From positions 62,001 to 126,000 of the forward strand of contig NZ_VXJV01000006.1 in assembly GCF_008692785.1 (NCBI RefSeq): a stretch of DNA of 64,000 bases. The letters are read 5' to 3'. Source of the stretch: Salmonella enterica subsp. diarizonae (GTDB lineage: Bacteria; Pseudomonadota; Gammaproteobacteria; Enterobacterales; Enterobacteriaceae). The notes beneath the pieces were generated by a model that ran no database searches, was not told where the DNA came from, and saw nothing but the letters and a program-made list of their open reading frames with translations. The stretch's first letter is position 1. Every line of letters begins with the position of its first letter. Both the position numbers and the translations under genes were made by a program. Of the stretch, positions 35,366 through 45,020 are shown piece by piece.

Positions 35366-37090
35366 ATGACTTTGCCAACTAAAACGCCGGCCCTGGATGT
35401 AGCTGCGCAGTGTTTCCTGAATTCCCTGGTTCGTGAAACCAAAGACTGGCGGCAGACTGAATACCAGCCAGCCGAATTGATCATCCCGCTGGGCGAACAG
35501 CAGGCACTCCATTTCAGAGTGGCTTATTTCTCCCCAACCCAGCATCACCGTTTTGAGTTTCCGGCTCGTTTGGTCACAGCGTCCGGTAGTCAACCCGTCG
35601 ATTTCACCACCTTCTCCCGGCTTATTATTGATAAGCTCCAGCACCAATTCTTGTTGCCCGCGACCCGTTGCGAAACCTTCCATCAGCGTGTGATGGAAAG
35701 CCACGCCCATACTCAGCAGGCGATTGACGCTCGCCATGACTGGGTAGCCCTGCGTGAAAAAGCGTTGGACTTTGGCGAGGCGGAGCAGGCTCTGCTGGTC
35801 GGGCATGCCTTCCACCCGGCACCTAAGTCTCATGAACCGTTTAATCAGCAGGAGGCCGAACGCTACCTTCCGGACTTCGCTCCCCACTTCCCGCTGCGGT
35901 GGTTTGCGGTGGACAAAACGCAGATCGCCGGTGAAAGCCTGCATCTCAGTCTGCAACAGCGGTTGACGCGTTTTGCCGTAGAGAATGCGCCGCAGTTACT
36001 CAACGAATTAAGCGACAATCAATGGCTATTCCCGCTACACCCGTGGCAGGGGGAGTATCTATTGCAGCAGGAGTGGTGCCAGGAGCTTGTCGCTAAAGGG
36101 CTGCTTAAAGATTTAGGCGAGGCTGGCGAGCCGTGGCTACCGACCACCTCTTCTCGCTCGCTCTACTGCGCCACCAGCCGCGACATGATCAAATTCTCCC
36201 TGAGCGTGCGTCTGACCAACTCCATACGTACCCTGTCAGTGAAAGAGGTGAAGCGTGGAATGCGCCTGGCCCGCCTGGCGCAAACCGACAACTGGCAGAC
36301 GTTACAAGCCCGCTTCCCAACCTTCCGGGTGATGCAGGAAGATGGCTGGGCTGGGCTGCGCGATCTCCACGGCAACATCATGCAGGAAAGCCTGTTTGCC
36401 CTGCGTGAAAACCTGCTGGTGGATCAGCCACAAAGCCAGACTAACGTACTGGTCTCTCTGACTCAGGCCGCACCGGATGGCGGTGATTCGCTACTGGTTG
36501 CGGCGGTAAAACGCCTGAGCGATCGCCTCGGCACCACTGCACGGCAGGCCGCCCACGCATGGGTCGATGCTTACTGTCAGCAGGTGCTGAAACCGCTGTT
36601 TACGGCTGAAGCGGATTACGGTCTGGTGCTACTGGCGCATCAGCAAAATATTTTGGTTCAGATGCTTGGGGATCTGCCGGTCGGGCTTATCTACCGTGAC
36701 TGCCAGGGCAGTGCGTTTATGCCTCACGCGGCAGACTGGCTTGACACCATTGGCGAGGCGCAGGCGGAAAACATCTTCACCCATGAGCAGTTGCTACGTT
36801 ACTTCCCTTATTACCTGCTGGTTAATTCCACTTTTGCCGTGACCGCCGCGCTGGCCGCAGCCGGGCTGGACAGTGAAGCGAATCTGATGGCGCGCATACG
36901 AACTTTTCTGGCTGAAATACGTGAACAGGTGACCCATAAAACCTGCCTCAACTACGTGCTGGAAAGTCCGTACTGGAACGTAAAAGGTAATTTTTTCTGT
37001 TATCTGAACGACTACAACGAGAACACTATCCTCGATCCCTCAGTGATCTACTTCGATTTCGCCAATCCGTTGCTGGCCCAGGAGGGCTAA
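35366..37090 (+). CDS. iucA: IucA, aerobactin synthetase subunit
   Basis: A 574-residue NIS synthetase (IucA/IucC family, type A) that joins the first N6-acetyl-N6-hydroxylysine to citrate. ATG 35366 gives MTLPTKTPALDVAAQ, which agrees with the E. coli protein. ATP- and citrate-binding motifs are visible (LFPLHPWQ; TTSSRSLYCATSRDMIKFSLSVRLTNS split over about 300). It is intact and nearly identical in length to the ColV-type protein. Its stop is followed directly by the iucB ATG. Confidence 0.96.
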   Translation: MTLPTKTPALDVAAQCFLNSLVRETKDWRQTEYQPAELIIPLGEQQALHFRVAYFSPTQHHRFEFPARLVTASGSQPVDFTTFSRLIIDKLQHQFLLPATRCETFHQRVMESHAHTQQAIDARHDWVALREKALDFGEAEQALLVGHAFHPAPKSHEPFNQQEAERYLPDFAPHFPLRWFAVDKTQIAGESLHLSLQQRLTRFAVENAPQLLNELSDNQWLFPLHPWQGEYLLQQEWCQELVAKGLLKDLGEAGEPWLPTTSSRSLYCATSRDMIKFSLSVRLTNSIRTLSVKEVKRGMRLARLAQTDNWQTLQARFPTFRVMQEDGWAGLRDLHGNIMQESLFALRENLLVDQPQSQTNVLVSLTQAAPDGGDSLLVAAVKRLSDRLGTTARQAAHAWVDAYCQQVLKPLFTAEADYGLVLLAHQQNILVQMLGDLPVGLIYRDCQGSAFMPHAADWLDTIGEAQAENIFTHEQLLRYFPYYLLVNSTFAVTAALAAAGLDSEANLMARIRTFLAEIREQVTHKTCLNYVLESPYWNVKGNFFCYLNDYNENTILDPSVIYFDFANPLLAQEG

Positions 37091-38038
37091 ATGTCTAAGA
37101 CAAATATCGTTCACAGCGGATATGGACTGCGCTGTGAAAAACTTGACAAGCCTCTGGATCTTGGCTGGAGCCAGGACAATAGCGCGGTGCTGCACTACCC
37201 GGGGCCGCTACCGACAGGGTGGCTGCGCGACGCGCTGGATCAGATATTTATCGCCGCACCGCAAATTTCAGCGGTGGTTCTCCCCTATGCCGAATGGCGC
37301 GAGGAGCCACAGGCGCTGACGCTTTTCGGGCAGGTCAAAAGCGACATCATCCACCGCGCCGCCTTCTGGCAGTTACCGCTATGGCTGAGTTCTTCGGCAA
37401 ACCGGGCCTCCGGCGAAATGGTTTTTGATGCAGAGCGTGAGATTTACTTCCCGCAGCGCCCACTTCGTCCGCAGGGAGAGGTTTATCGCCGTTACGATCC
37501 ACGCGTTCGCAAGACGCTGAGTTTCCGCGTTGTCGATCCCGCTCTTGATGCAGAACGGTTCACCCGCTGGATGAACGATCCGCGCGTTGAGTATTTCTGG
37601 GAGCAAAGCGGCTCACTGGAGGTACAGATCGCTTACCTGGAGCGTCTGCTCACCGGTAAACATGCGTTCCCACTGATCGGCTGCTTCGACGATCAGCCGT
37701 TTAGCTATTTCGAAATCTACTGGGCGGCAGAAGATCGCATTGGTCGCCACTATTTGTGGCACCCCTTTGACCGTGGCTTGCATCTGCTGGTTGGTGAACA
37801 GCAATGGCGCGGAGCCCACTACGTGCAAAGCTGGCTGCGCGGACTGACGCATTACCTGCTGCTGGATGAACCACGCACGCAGCACACCGTACTTGAGCCT
37901 CGCGCGGATAACCAGCGCCTGTTTCGCCACCTTGAACCTGCGGGATACCGGACAATTAAAGAGTTCGACTTCCCGCACAAGCGCTCGCGCATGGTGATGG
38001 CGAATCGCCATCACTTCTTCACGGAGGTCGGCCTGTAA
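37091..38038 (+). CDS. iucB: IucB, N6-hydroxylysine acetyltransferase
   Basis: A 315-residue acetyl-CoA:N6-hydroxylysine O-acetyltransferase of the GNAT superfamily, acting between IucD and IucA/IucC. The C-terminal acetyltransferase domain (about 140-310) contains WMNDPRVEYFWEQ and the HYLWHPFDRGLHLLVGE segment. The ATG abuts the iucA stop and its own stop overlaps the iucC ATG (TAATG), so translation is coupled. Confidence 0.96.
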   Translation: MSKTNIVHSGYGLRCEKLDKPLDLGWSQDNSAVLHYPGPLPTGWLRDALDQIFIAAPQISAVVLPYAEWREEPQALTLFGQVKSDIIHRAAFWQLPLWLSSSANRASGEMVFDAEREIYFPQRPLRPQGEVYRRYDPRVRKTLSFRVVDPALDAERFTRWMNDPRVEYFWEQSGSLEVQIAYLERLLTGKHAFPLIGCFDDQPFSYFEIYWAAEDRIGRHYLWHPFDRGLHLLVGEQQWRGAHYVQSWLRGLTHYLLLDEPRTQHTVLEPRADNQRLFRHLEPAGYRTIKEFDFPHKRSRMVMANRHHFFTEVGL

Positions 38039-39771
38039 TGAATCACAAAGATTGGGATTTTGTTAACCGTCAGTTGGTGGCAAAAATGCTGGCCGAGCTC
38101 GAATATGAGCAGGTTTTCCACGCTGACTCTCAGGGTGACGGCCGCTACTACATTAACCTGCCGGGTGCGGAATGGCACTTCAGCGCTGAACGCGGCATCT
38201 GGGGCTGGCTGTGGATTGATGCCCAAACCCTGCGCTGCGCGGATGAGCCGGTTCTGGCGCAAACGCTACTGATGCAGCTAAAGCCGGTGCTGTCGATGAG
38301 CGATGCCGCCATTGCTGAGCATATGCAGGATTTGTATGCCACGCTGCTGGGTGACCTACAGTTGCTGAAGGCGCGTCGCGGGCTGAGCGCCAGTGACCTG
38401 ATTGATCTTGATGCCGACCGCCTGCAATGTCTGCTAAGCGGCCATCCTAAATTCGTTTTTAATAAAGGCCGCCGCGGCTGGGGCAAAGAGGCGCTGGAGC
38501 GATATGCGCCAGAGTATGCCACCCCCTTTAGACTGCACTGGCTGGCGGTAAAACGTGAGCATATGGTTTGGCGCTGCGACCGCGAGCTGGATATTCAGCA
38601 ATTATTGACGGCCGCGATGGATCCGCAGGAGTTTGCCCGCTTCAATCAGATCTGGCAGGAAAACGGGCTGGACCATAACTGGCTTCCGCTGCCGGTACAT
38701 CCGTGGCAGTGGCAGCAAAAAATCGCCCTCGATTTCATCGCCGATCTTGCCAGGGGCAGAATGGTTTCCCTCGGCGAGTTTGGCGACTTGTGGCTTGCGC
38801 AGCAGTCGCTGCGCACCCTGACCAACGCCAGTCGCCAGGGGGGGCTGGATATCAAGCTGCCGCTGACCATTTACAACACCTCCTGCTACCGGGGGATTCC
38901 AGGCAAATACATTTCCGCCGGGCCGCTGGCCTCACGCTGGCTGCAACAGGTTTTTTCGACCGACGCCACGCTGATGCAAAGCGGCGCAGTAATCCTCGGT
39001 GAACCAGCGGCGGGCTATGTGTGCCATGAAGGCTATGCCGCACTTGCCCAGGCCCCCTACCGCTACCAGGAGATGCTCGGCGTTATCTGGCGTGAGAATC
39101 CGTGTCGCTGGCTGAAGCCGGACGAAAGTCCGATTCTGATAGCGACACTGATGGAGTGCGACGAAAACAACCAGCCGCTGATAGGCGCATATATCAGCCG
39201 CTCCGGGTTGGACGCTGAAACCTGGCTTACGCAGTTGTTTCGGGTGGTTGTGGTTCCGCTGTATCACCTGCTTTGCCGCTACGGCGTCGCGCTTATCGCC
39301 CACGGACAAAATATAACGCTCGCGATGAAAGATGGCGTACCACAGCGCGTTCTGTTGAAAGATTTCCAGGGCGATATGCGGCTGGTGAAAGATGAGTTCC
39401 CGGAGATGAACTCTCTGCCTCAGGAGGTACGTGACGTCACCGCTCGCCTGAGTGCCGACTACTTAATTCATGATTTGCAGACCGGCCACTTCGTGACGGT
39501 TCTGCGCTTTGTTTCGCCGCTGATGGCTCGCCTTGGCGTACCGGAGAGGCGTTTTTATCAACTGCTGGCAGCAGTGTTGAGTGATTACATGCAGGAACAT
39601 CCACAAATGTCAGCGCGCTTTGCGCTTTTCTCACTCTTCAAGCCACAAATCATCCGCGTGGTGCTGAACCCGGTAAAACTGACCTGGCCTGACCAGGATG
39701 GCGGCAGCCGCATGTTGCCGAATTACCTTGAGGATCTGCAAAACCCGCTGTGGCTGGCAACCAGGGACTGA
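38038..39771 (+). CDS. iucC: IucC, aerobactin synthase
   Basis: A 577-residue NIS synthetase (type C) that adds the second hydroxylysine arm to complete aerobactin. It contains the family motifs GHPKFVFNKGRRGWG, PVHPWQW and KLPLTIYNTSCYRGIPGKY, and LIAHGQN later. Gene overlap with iucB by one base and a 3-base gap to iucD mark a tight operon. Confidence 0.96.
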   Translation: MNHKDWDFVNRQLVAKMLAELEYEQVFHADSQGDGRYYINLPGAEWHFSAERGIWGWLWIDAQTLRCADEPVLAQTLLMQLKPVLSMSDAAIAEHMQDLYATLLGDLQLLKARRGLSASDLIDLDADRLQCLLSGHPKFVFNKGRRGWGKEALERYAPEYATPFRLHWLAVKREHMVWRCDRELDIQQLLTAAMDPQEFARFNQIWQENGLDHNWLPLPVHPWQWQQKIALDFIADLARGRMVSLGEFGDLWLAQQSLRTLTNASRQGGLDIKLPLTIYNTSCYRGIPGKYISAGPLASRWLQQVFSTDATLMQSGAVILGEPAAGYVCHEGYAALAQAPYRYQEMLGVIWRENPCRWLKPDESPILIATLMECDENNQPLIGAYISRSGLDAETWLTQLFRVVVVPLYHLLCRYGVALIAHGQNITLAMKDGVPQRVLLKDFQGDMRLVKDEFPEMNSLPQEVRDVTARLSADYLIHDLQTGHFVTVLRFVSPLMARLGVPERRFYQLLAAVLSDYMQEHPQMSARFALFSLFKPQIIRVVLNPVKLTWPDQDGGSRMLPNYLEDLQNPLWLATRD

Positions 39772-39774
39772 ATC

Positions 39775-41109
39775 ATGACAAACACTGTAGATTTTATTGG
39801 CGTAGGTATCGGCCCGTTCAACCTGAGCATCGCGGCACTGTCTCATCAGGCCGAAGGATTCAGTAGCCGCTTCCTTGACAGCCGCCCGAATTTTGCCTGG
39901 CATCCCGGCATGCTGGTGCCGGACTGCCATATGCAGACTATGTTTCTGAAAGATCTGGTTAGCGCGGTGGCACCCACCAGCCCGTACAGCTTTGTTAACT
40001 ATCTGGTGCAGCGCAAAAAATTCTACCGCTTCCTGACCACCGAGCTGCGTACCGTATCCCGCGATGAGTTTTCCGACTACCTCCGCTGGGCCGCCGAGGG
40101 TATGAACAATCTGCATTTCAATCATACCGTTGAAAGTATTGATTTCGACGAGACACGCCAACTGTTTGTAGTGCAGAGCAGTCAGGGTGAAAGCTATGCC
40201 CGCAACATCTGTCTGGGCATTGGTAAGCAACCGCACCTGCCGCCTTGCGTAAAAGCGGCGACGCAAACCTGCTTCCACGCCAGTGAAATGATCCTGCGCC
40301 AGCCAGACCTCGGTGGCAAGCGGGTCACCGTGGTTGGCGGCGGGCAAAGCGGCGCCGACCTGTTCCTCAATGCGCTGCGCGGAGAATGGGGCGACGTTGC
40401 AGAGATCAATTGGGTTTCGCGCCGCAATAACTTTAACGCGCTGGATGAGGCGGCATTCGCCAACGAATACTTTACGCCTGAGTACGTTTCAGGCTTCGTC
40501 GGTCTGAATGAAAGCGTGCGCCAGAAGATGCTCGACGAGCAGAAAATGACTTCCGATGGCATCACGGCTGACTCGCTACTAACCATCTATCGCGAGTTGT
40601 ATCACCGCTTCGAGGTGCTGGGGCAATCGCGTAACGCCCATCTGCTGCCAAGCCGTTCGGTCACCGAGCTGAAAAGTCGCGACCAGAGCTGGCAACTGCT
40701 GCTAGAGCATCATCTGGATAACGGCTATGACACCCTGGTAAGCGACGTGGTGATTTTCGCGACCGGTTACCGTCCCGCGCTGCCGCAGATACTTTCACCG
40801 CTGATGCCGCGAATCGCCATGCGCGATGAGTGCAATTTCAAAGTACGCGACGACTTCACTCTGGAGTGGAACGGCCCGAAAGAGAACAACATCTTCGCAG
40901 TCAACGCCAGTATGCAAACCCACGGCATTGCCGAACCACAGCTCAGCCTGATGGCCTGGCGCTCCGCCCGTATTCTTAATCGCGCGCTGGGGCGTGATTT
41001 ATTCGATCTCAGTACGCCGCCCGCTCTGATTCAGTGGCGCAGCGGCAGCCGGGAAAAACCGCAGCCGGAAGCGGCTTCTTTAACTCGCTACACAGCATCT
41101 TTGGGCTGA
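39775..41109 (+). CDS. iucD: IucD, L-lysine N6-monooxygenase
   Basis: A 444-residue FAD/NADPH-dependent N-hydroxylase that makes N6-hydroxylysine, the first step of aerobactin synthesis. The FAD-binding motif GVGIGPFNLSIA (11-22), the NADPH-binding GGGQSGADLF and the C-terminal FATGYRP motif are all present. Confidence 0.96.
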   Translation: MTNTVDFIGVGIGPFNLSIAALSHQAEGFSSRFLDSRPNFAWHPGMLVPDCHMQTMFLKDLVSAVAPTSPYSFVNYLVQRKKFYRFLTTELRTVSRDEFSDYLRWAAEGMNNLHFNHTVESIDFDETRQLFVVQSSQGESYARNICLGIGKQPHLPPCVKAATQTCFHASEMILRQPDLGGKRVTVVGGGQSGADLFLNALRGEWGDVAEINWVSRRNNFNALDEAAFANEYFTPEYVSGFVGLNESVRQKMLDEQKMTSDGITADSLLTIYRELYHRFEVLGQSRNAHLLPSRSVTELKSRDQSWQLLLEHHLDNGYDTLVSDVVIFATGYRPALPQILSPLMPRIAMRDECNFKVRDDFTLEWNGPKENNIFAVNASMQTHGIAEPQLSLMAWRSARILNRALGRDLFDLSTPPALIQWRSGSREKPQPEAASLTRYTASLG

Positions 41110-41134
41110 TATTTTTCGCCCGTATGAAGGAATA

Positions 41135-43336
41135 ATGATGATAAGCAAAAAATATACGCTTTGGGCTCTTAACCCGCTGCTTCTCGCCATGATGGCGCCA
41201 GCAGTCGCCCAACAAACCGATGATGATACGCTCGTGGTATCTGCCAACCGCAGCAATCGCACCGTAGCGGAGATGGCGCAAACCACCTGGGTTATCGAAA
41301 ACGCCGAACTGGAGCAACAGATCCAGGGCGGTAAAGAGTTGAAAGACGCGCTGGCTCAGCTGATCCCAGGCCTTGATGTCAGCAGCCAGAGCCGAACCAA
41401 CTACGGTATGAACGTGCGGGGCCGTCCACTGGTTGTACTGGTTGATGGCGTGCGTCTCAACTCCTCACGTACCGACAGCCGACAACTGGACTCTATCGAT
41501 CCTTTCAATATTGACCATATTGAAGTGATCTCCGGCGCGACGGCCCTGTATGGTGGCGGCAGTACCGGTGGTCTGATCAACATCGTGACCAAAAAAGGTC
41601 AGCCAGAAACCCAGATGGAGTTTGAGGCTGGCACCAAAAGCGGCTTTAACAGCAGTAAAGATCACGATGAGCGCATTGCCAGCGCTATCTCCGGTGGCAA
41701 CGACCATATCTCCGGGCGCGTTTCAGTAGCGTACCAGAAGTTTGGCGGCTGGTTTGACGGTAACGGCGATGCCACCCTGCTCGATAACACCCAGACAGGC
41801 CTACAGTACTCCGATCGCCTGGACATCATGGGCACTGGTACACTGAACATTGATGATACCCAGCAGCTTCAACTGATCACACAGTACTATAAAAGCCAGG
41901 GCGACGACGATTACGGGCTGAATCTTGGGAAAGATTTCTCAGCTATTAGCGGGGCCAGCACGCCATACGTCAAGAAGGGGCTGAATTCCGACCGTATTCC
42001 CGGCACCGAGCGTCATCTGATCAGCCTGCAATACTCTAACAGCGATTTCTTGGGCCAGGAGCTGGTCGGCCAGGTTTACTACCGCGATGAGTCGCTGCTG
42101 TTCTACCCTTTCCCAACCGTAAATGCTAATAAACAGGTGACGGCTTTCTCTTCGTCACAACAGAACACCGACCAGTACGGCATGAAACTGACCCTGAACA
42201 GCAAACCGCTGGACGGCTGGCAAATCACCTACGGGCTGGATGCCGACCACGAGCGCTTTACCTCCAACCAAATGTTCTTCGATCTGGCCCAGGCAAGCGC
42301 TTCCGGGGGCCTGAATAACCAAAAGATATACACCACCGGACGCTATCCATCGTATGACATTACCAACCTGGCGGCCTTCCTGCAATCGAGCTATGACATC
42401 AATGATATTTTTACCCTCAGCGGCGGCGTACGCTATCAATACACTGAGAACAAGGTTGATGATTTCATCGGCTATGCGCAGCAACAGCAGATTGCCGCCG
42501 GGAAGGTAACATCCGCCGACGCCATTCCGGGCGGCTCGGTCGATTACGACAACGTCCTGTTCAACGCTGGTCTGCTGATGCACATCACTGAACGCCAGCA
42601 GGCATGGCTTAACTTCTCCCAGGGCGTAGAGCTGCCGGACCCTGGTAAATACTATGGTCGCGGCACCTATGGCGCAGCGGTGAACGGCCATCTGCCCCTG
42701 ACCAACAGCGTGAACGTTGATGACAGCAAGCTGGAAGGCGTGAAGGTCGATTCTTATGAGCTGGGCTGGCGCTTTACCGGCGACAACCTGCGCACCCAAA
42801 TCGCAGCCTACTACTCGATTTCCGATAAGAGCGTGGTGGCGAATAAAGATCTGACCATCAGTGTGGTAGATGACAAACGCCGCATTTACGGCGTGGAAGG
42901 CGCGGTGGATTATCTGATTCCGGATACCAACTGGAGTACCGGTGCGAACTTCAACGTGCTGAAAACCGAGTCGAAAGTGAACGGTAGCTGGCAGAAATAT
43001 GACGTGAAGGTGGCAAGCCCATCGAAAGCGACAGCCTACATTGGCTGGGCGCCGGATCCGTGGAGCCTGCGCGTACAGAGCACCACTTCATTCGATGTGA
43101 GCGATGCAAAAGGCTACAGCATTGATGGCTATACCACCGTCGATTTGCTCGGCAGCTATCAGCTTCCGGTGGGTAAACTCAGCTTCAGCGTTGAGAACCT
43201 CTTCGACCGTGACTACACCACCGTCTGGGGGCAGCGCGCGCCGATGTACTACAGCCCGGGTTACGGCCCCGCTTCCTTGTATGACTATAAAGGCCGCGGC
43301 CGCACCTTCGGTCTGAATTACTCAGTTCTGTTTTAA
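41135..43336 (+). CDS. iutA: IutA, ferric-aerobactin TonB-dependent receptor
   Basis: A 733-residue outer-membrane receptor. It has a signal peptide (1-26), TonB box DTLVVSA, plug domain (KELKDALAQLIPGLDV; IEVISGATALYGGGSTGGLINI) and a 22-strand barrel ending GLNYSVLF with the terminal Phe. It imports ferric aerobactin and is the receptor for cloacin. It has the full expected length, and substitutions relative to the ColV protein are scattered (about 93 per cent identity from memory). It lies 25 bases after iucD. Confidence 0.97.
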   Translation: MMISKKYTLWALNPLLLAMMAPAVAQQTDDDTLVVSANRSNRTVAEMAQTTWVIENAELEQQIQGGKELKDALAQLIPGLDVSSQSRTNYGMNVRGRPLVVLVDGVRLNSSRTDSRQLDSIDPFNIDHIEVISGATALYGGGSTGGLINIVTKKGQPETQMEFEAGTKSGFNSSKDHDERIASAISGGNDHISGRVSVAYQKFGGWFDGNGDATLLDNTQTGLQYSDRLDIMGTGTLNIDDTQQLQLITQYYKSQGDDDYGLNLGKDFSAISGASTPYVKKGLNSDRIPGTERHLISLQYSNSDFLGQELVGQVYYRDESLLFYPFPTVNANKQVTAFSSSQQNTDQYGMKLTLNSKPLDGWQITYGLDADHERFTSNQMFFDLAQASASGGLNNQKIYTTGRYPSYDITNLAAFLQSSYDINDIFTLSGGVRYQYTENKVDDFIGYAQQQQIAAGKVTSADAIPGGSVDYDNVLFNAGLLMHITERQQAWLNFSQGVELPDPGKYYGRGTYGAAVNGHLPLTNSVNVDDSKLEGVKVDSYELGWRFTGDNLRTQIAAYYSISDKSVVANKDLTISVVDDKRRIYGVEGAVDYLIPDTNWSTGANFNVLKTESKVNGSWQKYDVKVASPSKATAYIGWAPDPWSLRVQSTTSFDVSDAKGYSIDGYTTVDLLGSYQLPVGKLSFSVENLFDRDYTTVWGQRAPMYYSPGYGPASLYDYKGRGRTFGLNYSVLF

Positions 43337-43342
43337 ACCACT

Positions 43343-43372
43343 CTCCTTGTCCGGCACATGCCGGACAAGGAG
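43343..43372 (+). terminator. Inverted repeat after iutA
   Basis: A perfect 13-bp stem CTCCTTGTCCGGC / GCCGGACAAGGAG with a 4-base loop, 7 bases after the iutA stop. The downstream sequence is A-rich (AAGAAATA), without a T tract, so it may stabilise the mRNA end more than terminate. Confidence 0.6.
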
Positions 43373-43483
43373 AAGAAATATTTGGAGAATCAGATAGGCG
43401 GCAGATATTTGAATTCCCGTAAGTGCGTCAGGTTGGGCTCTAATAATTGTTCATGCTGTCAGCATCAATGCGACAGAGTCTAT

Positions 43484-44437
43484 TTAATTATTCGGAAATT
43501 TTTCTATACACTCAACGGGGCGACTTGTCATGGTAACATCTGCGCCTATTCTTTCTAAAGGAATACGACAAGCAGTTATAATAAACTCTCGTAACGGATC
43601 GTAGGGCATGGAGTCAACTTCAGCAGTAAATCCTTGTTTTTGAATGCGTTGCACCAGTAATTTTGTTTCATCTATATTTTTGGGGTTAGGATCAACTTCA
43701 ATTGAATAAAGTTTTTTATATCCTTTACTCTTTATATCCTTCAAGGCATTATCAAGAGATGATTGAGAATTAACCCTGGTGGTAAAATAAACTGATTTTT
43801 GATGATCGTTTAGCCAGTTAGCGTCATTTTGGCTACCGGATTCTATCAATGTACGCTGAGCAAGATCTAATTTATTAATATTATCAATTAACTTCTCATT
43901 TGGTGTTGTTTTTGTGTTAAACATAAAACAGAATTCTTTATTTTTATCCATAGCAACATAGTCATCTATTCTGTAAACACCAAGTGTTGGATCTTTTTTC
44001 CTGTATTCATTAAGTTGCTCAGAGTTTATTTTACTCAATAAGAAGAATGTACCATTTGATCTTTGACTATCATTATGCGCCACAACCCAAGTGTGGTCTG
44101 ATAATGTACGCACTGACATTTTCAAAAACCTTATCGTCTTTTCTTTATCACTTTTAACAATAGTATTGTACTTACTGATTGCAGTTACCTGTCCAGGACA
44201 AGTATTAAAAGCACTATTCGTAGGCTTACAAACTTCAAATGCTCTAAAGTTGAATGCTTTTCCATCGAATACGCCTTTATCAGTGGCCCCCATTTCATGG
44301 GCAATAATCCTACCGCATTGCGCTAATGGGAGTTTATATTGAGTTTTATGACTACAGCCAGATAACAAAGACCATATTATGCAGAAAAGTACAAACATAA
44401 TATATTTTTTTCTTAATGGTATTTTTTTTATCATCAT
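43484..44437 (-). CDS. GDPD-like lipoprotein
   Basis: A 317-residue lipoprotein (lipobox LLSGC, Cys28). The remainder fits a TIM-barrel glycerophosphodiester phosphodiesterase-like fold: IIAHEMGATDKG in place of the usual HRG opening, TWVVAHNDSQR as the catalytic His/Asp strand, EFCFMFNTKT, TLIESGSQND and a C-terminal GADVTMTSRPVECIEKF (the TDRP-like end). Because the canonical HRG is altered, activity is uncertain. AAGGGG precedes two in-frame ATGs (44437/44434). AT-rich and isolated between iutA and IS relics, it is likely acquired separately from aerobactin. Confidence 0.6.
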   Translation of the reverse strand: MMIKKIPLRKKYIMFVLFCIIWSLLSGCSHKTQYKLPLAQCGRIIAHEMGATDKGVFDGKAFNFRAFEVCKPTNSAFNTCPGQVTAISKYNTIVKSDKEKTIRFLKMSVRTLSDHTWVVAHNDSQRSNGTFFLLSKINSEQLNEYRKKDPTLGVYRIDDYVAMDKNKEFCFMFNTKTTPNEKLIDNINKLDLAQRTLIESGSQNDANWLNDHQKSVYFTTRVNSQSSLDNALKDIKSKGYKKLYSIEVDPNPKNIDETKLLVQRIQKQGFTAEVDSMPYDPLREFIITACRIPLERIGADVTMTSRPVECIEKFPNN

Positions 44438-44499
44438 TAACCCCTTCTTGATTGTGGTGAGAATTGATCTTGCCCACCCTCTCCTGTCAGCTTTTGTCT

Positions 44500-44595
44500 C
44501 TAAGTTAACATTACCCGCTGGCTCCTGAATTCCCCTGGTGACAGGTATCCCAGGGTATTGTGCAGGTGGTTTTCATTGTAGTGGGATGAGGGACA
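44500..44595 (-). mobile_element. IS3-family transposase relic (C-terminus)
   Basis: On the minus strand the frame reads SHYNENHLHNTLGYLSPGEF and ends with a stop. This is the well-known tail of IS3-family OrfB transposases (HYN..R.H..LGY.SP..F). Nothing upstream of it is recognisable. Confidence 0.7.
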
Positions 44596-44644
44596 ATAGA
44601 ACGAAAACGTACACTAAGGAGATAATTTATTGTTTAATTAAAAT

Positions 44645-44758
44645 TTAGTGTGCCCAACTCTCCCTTCGAGCATCCTCCAGCAGTATGAACGTAGGGTATG
44701 CCAATTTATTGATATGCTTGTACATTAGTGGAGACAATCGGATGATATCCTCATCCAT
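44645..44758 (-). mobile_element. Possible Tn3-like transposase tail
   Basis: A 37-codon frame, MDEDIIRLSPLMYKHINKLA followed by YPTFILLED, resembles the end of Tn3-family TnpA (LSPL...HIN..G.Y.F). The match is short and no other Tn3 sequence or terminal repeat is visible. Confidence 0.25.
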
Positions 44759-45020
44759 GGTTTATTCCCCCCATTACTGAGCATCAAGCTCAATCCATTA
44801 TTTTCGCGCAATACTATGCCCGTCAGCATAGAGAAACACTGTATCTCCCTGTCGCTGAATCAGTGAAATATCAAAGACAGCATAAATTAAATATATGTTT
44901 AACCACTATAAAAATACCCCATCAGAACATTAACATTGTTTAATAAAGTGAATTGAGCGGATTCGCGTTTGAACTCTGCGCTAAAATTTCTTCTTTTCAT
45001 AGGGGCATCTGTGTTGTTAT

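Noticed and set aside
35234..35956. N-terminal extension of the shiF frame to 644 codons
   Set aside because: The extra part is antisense to iucA; normal ShiF length is reached from about 35233.
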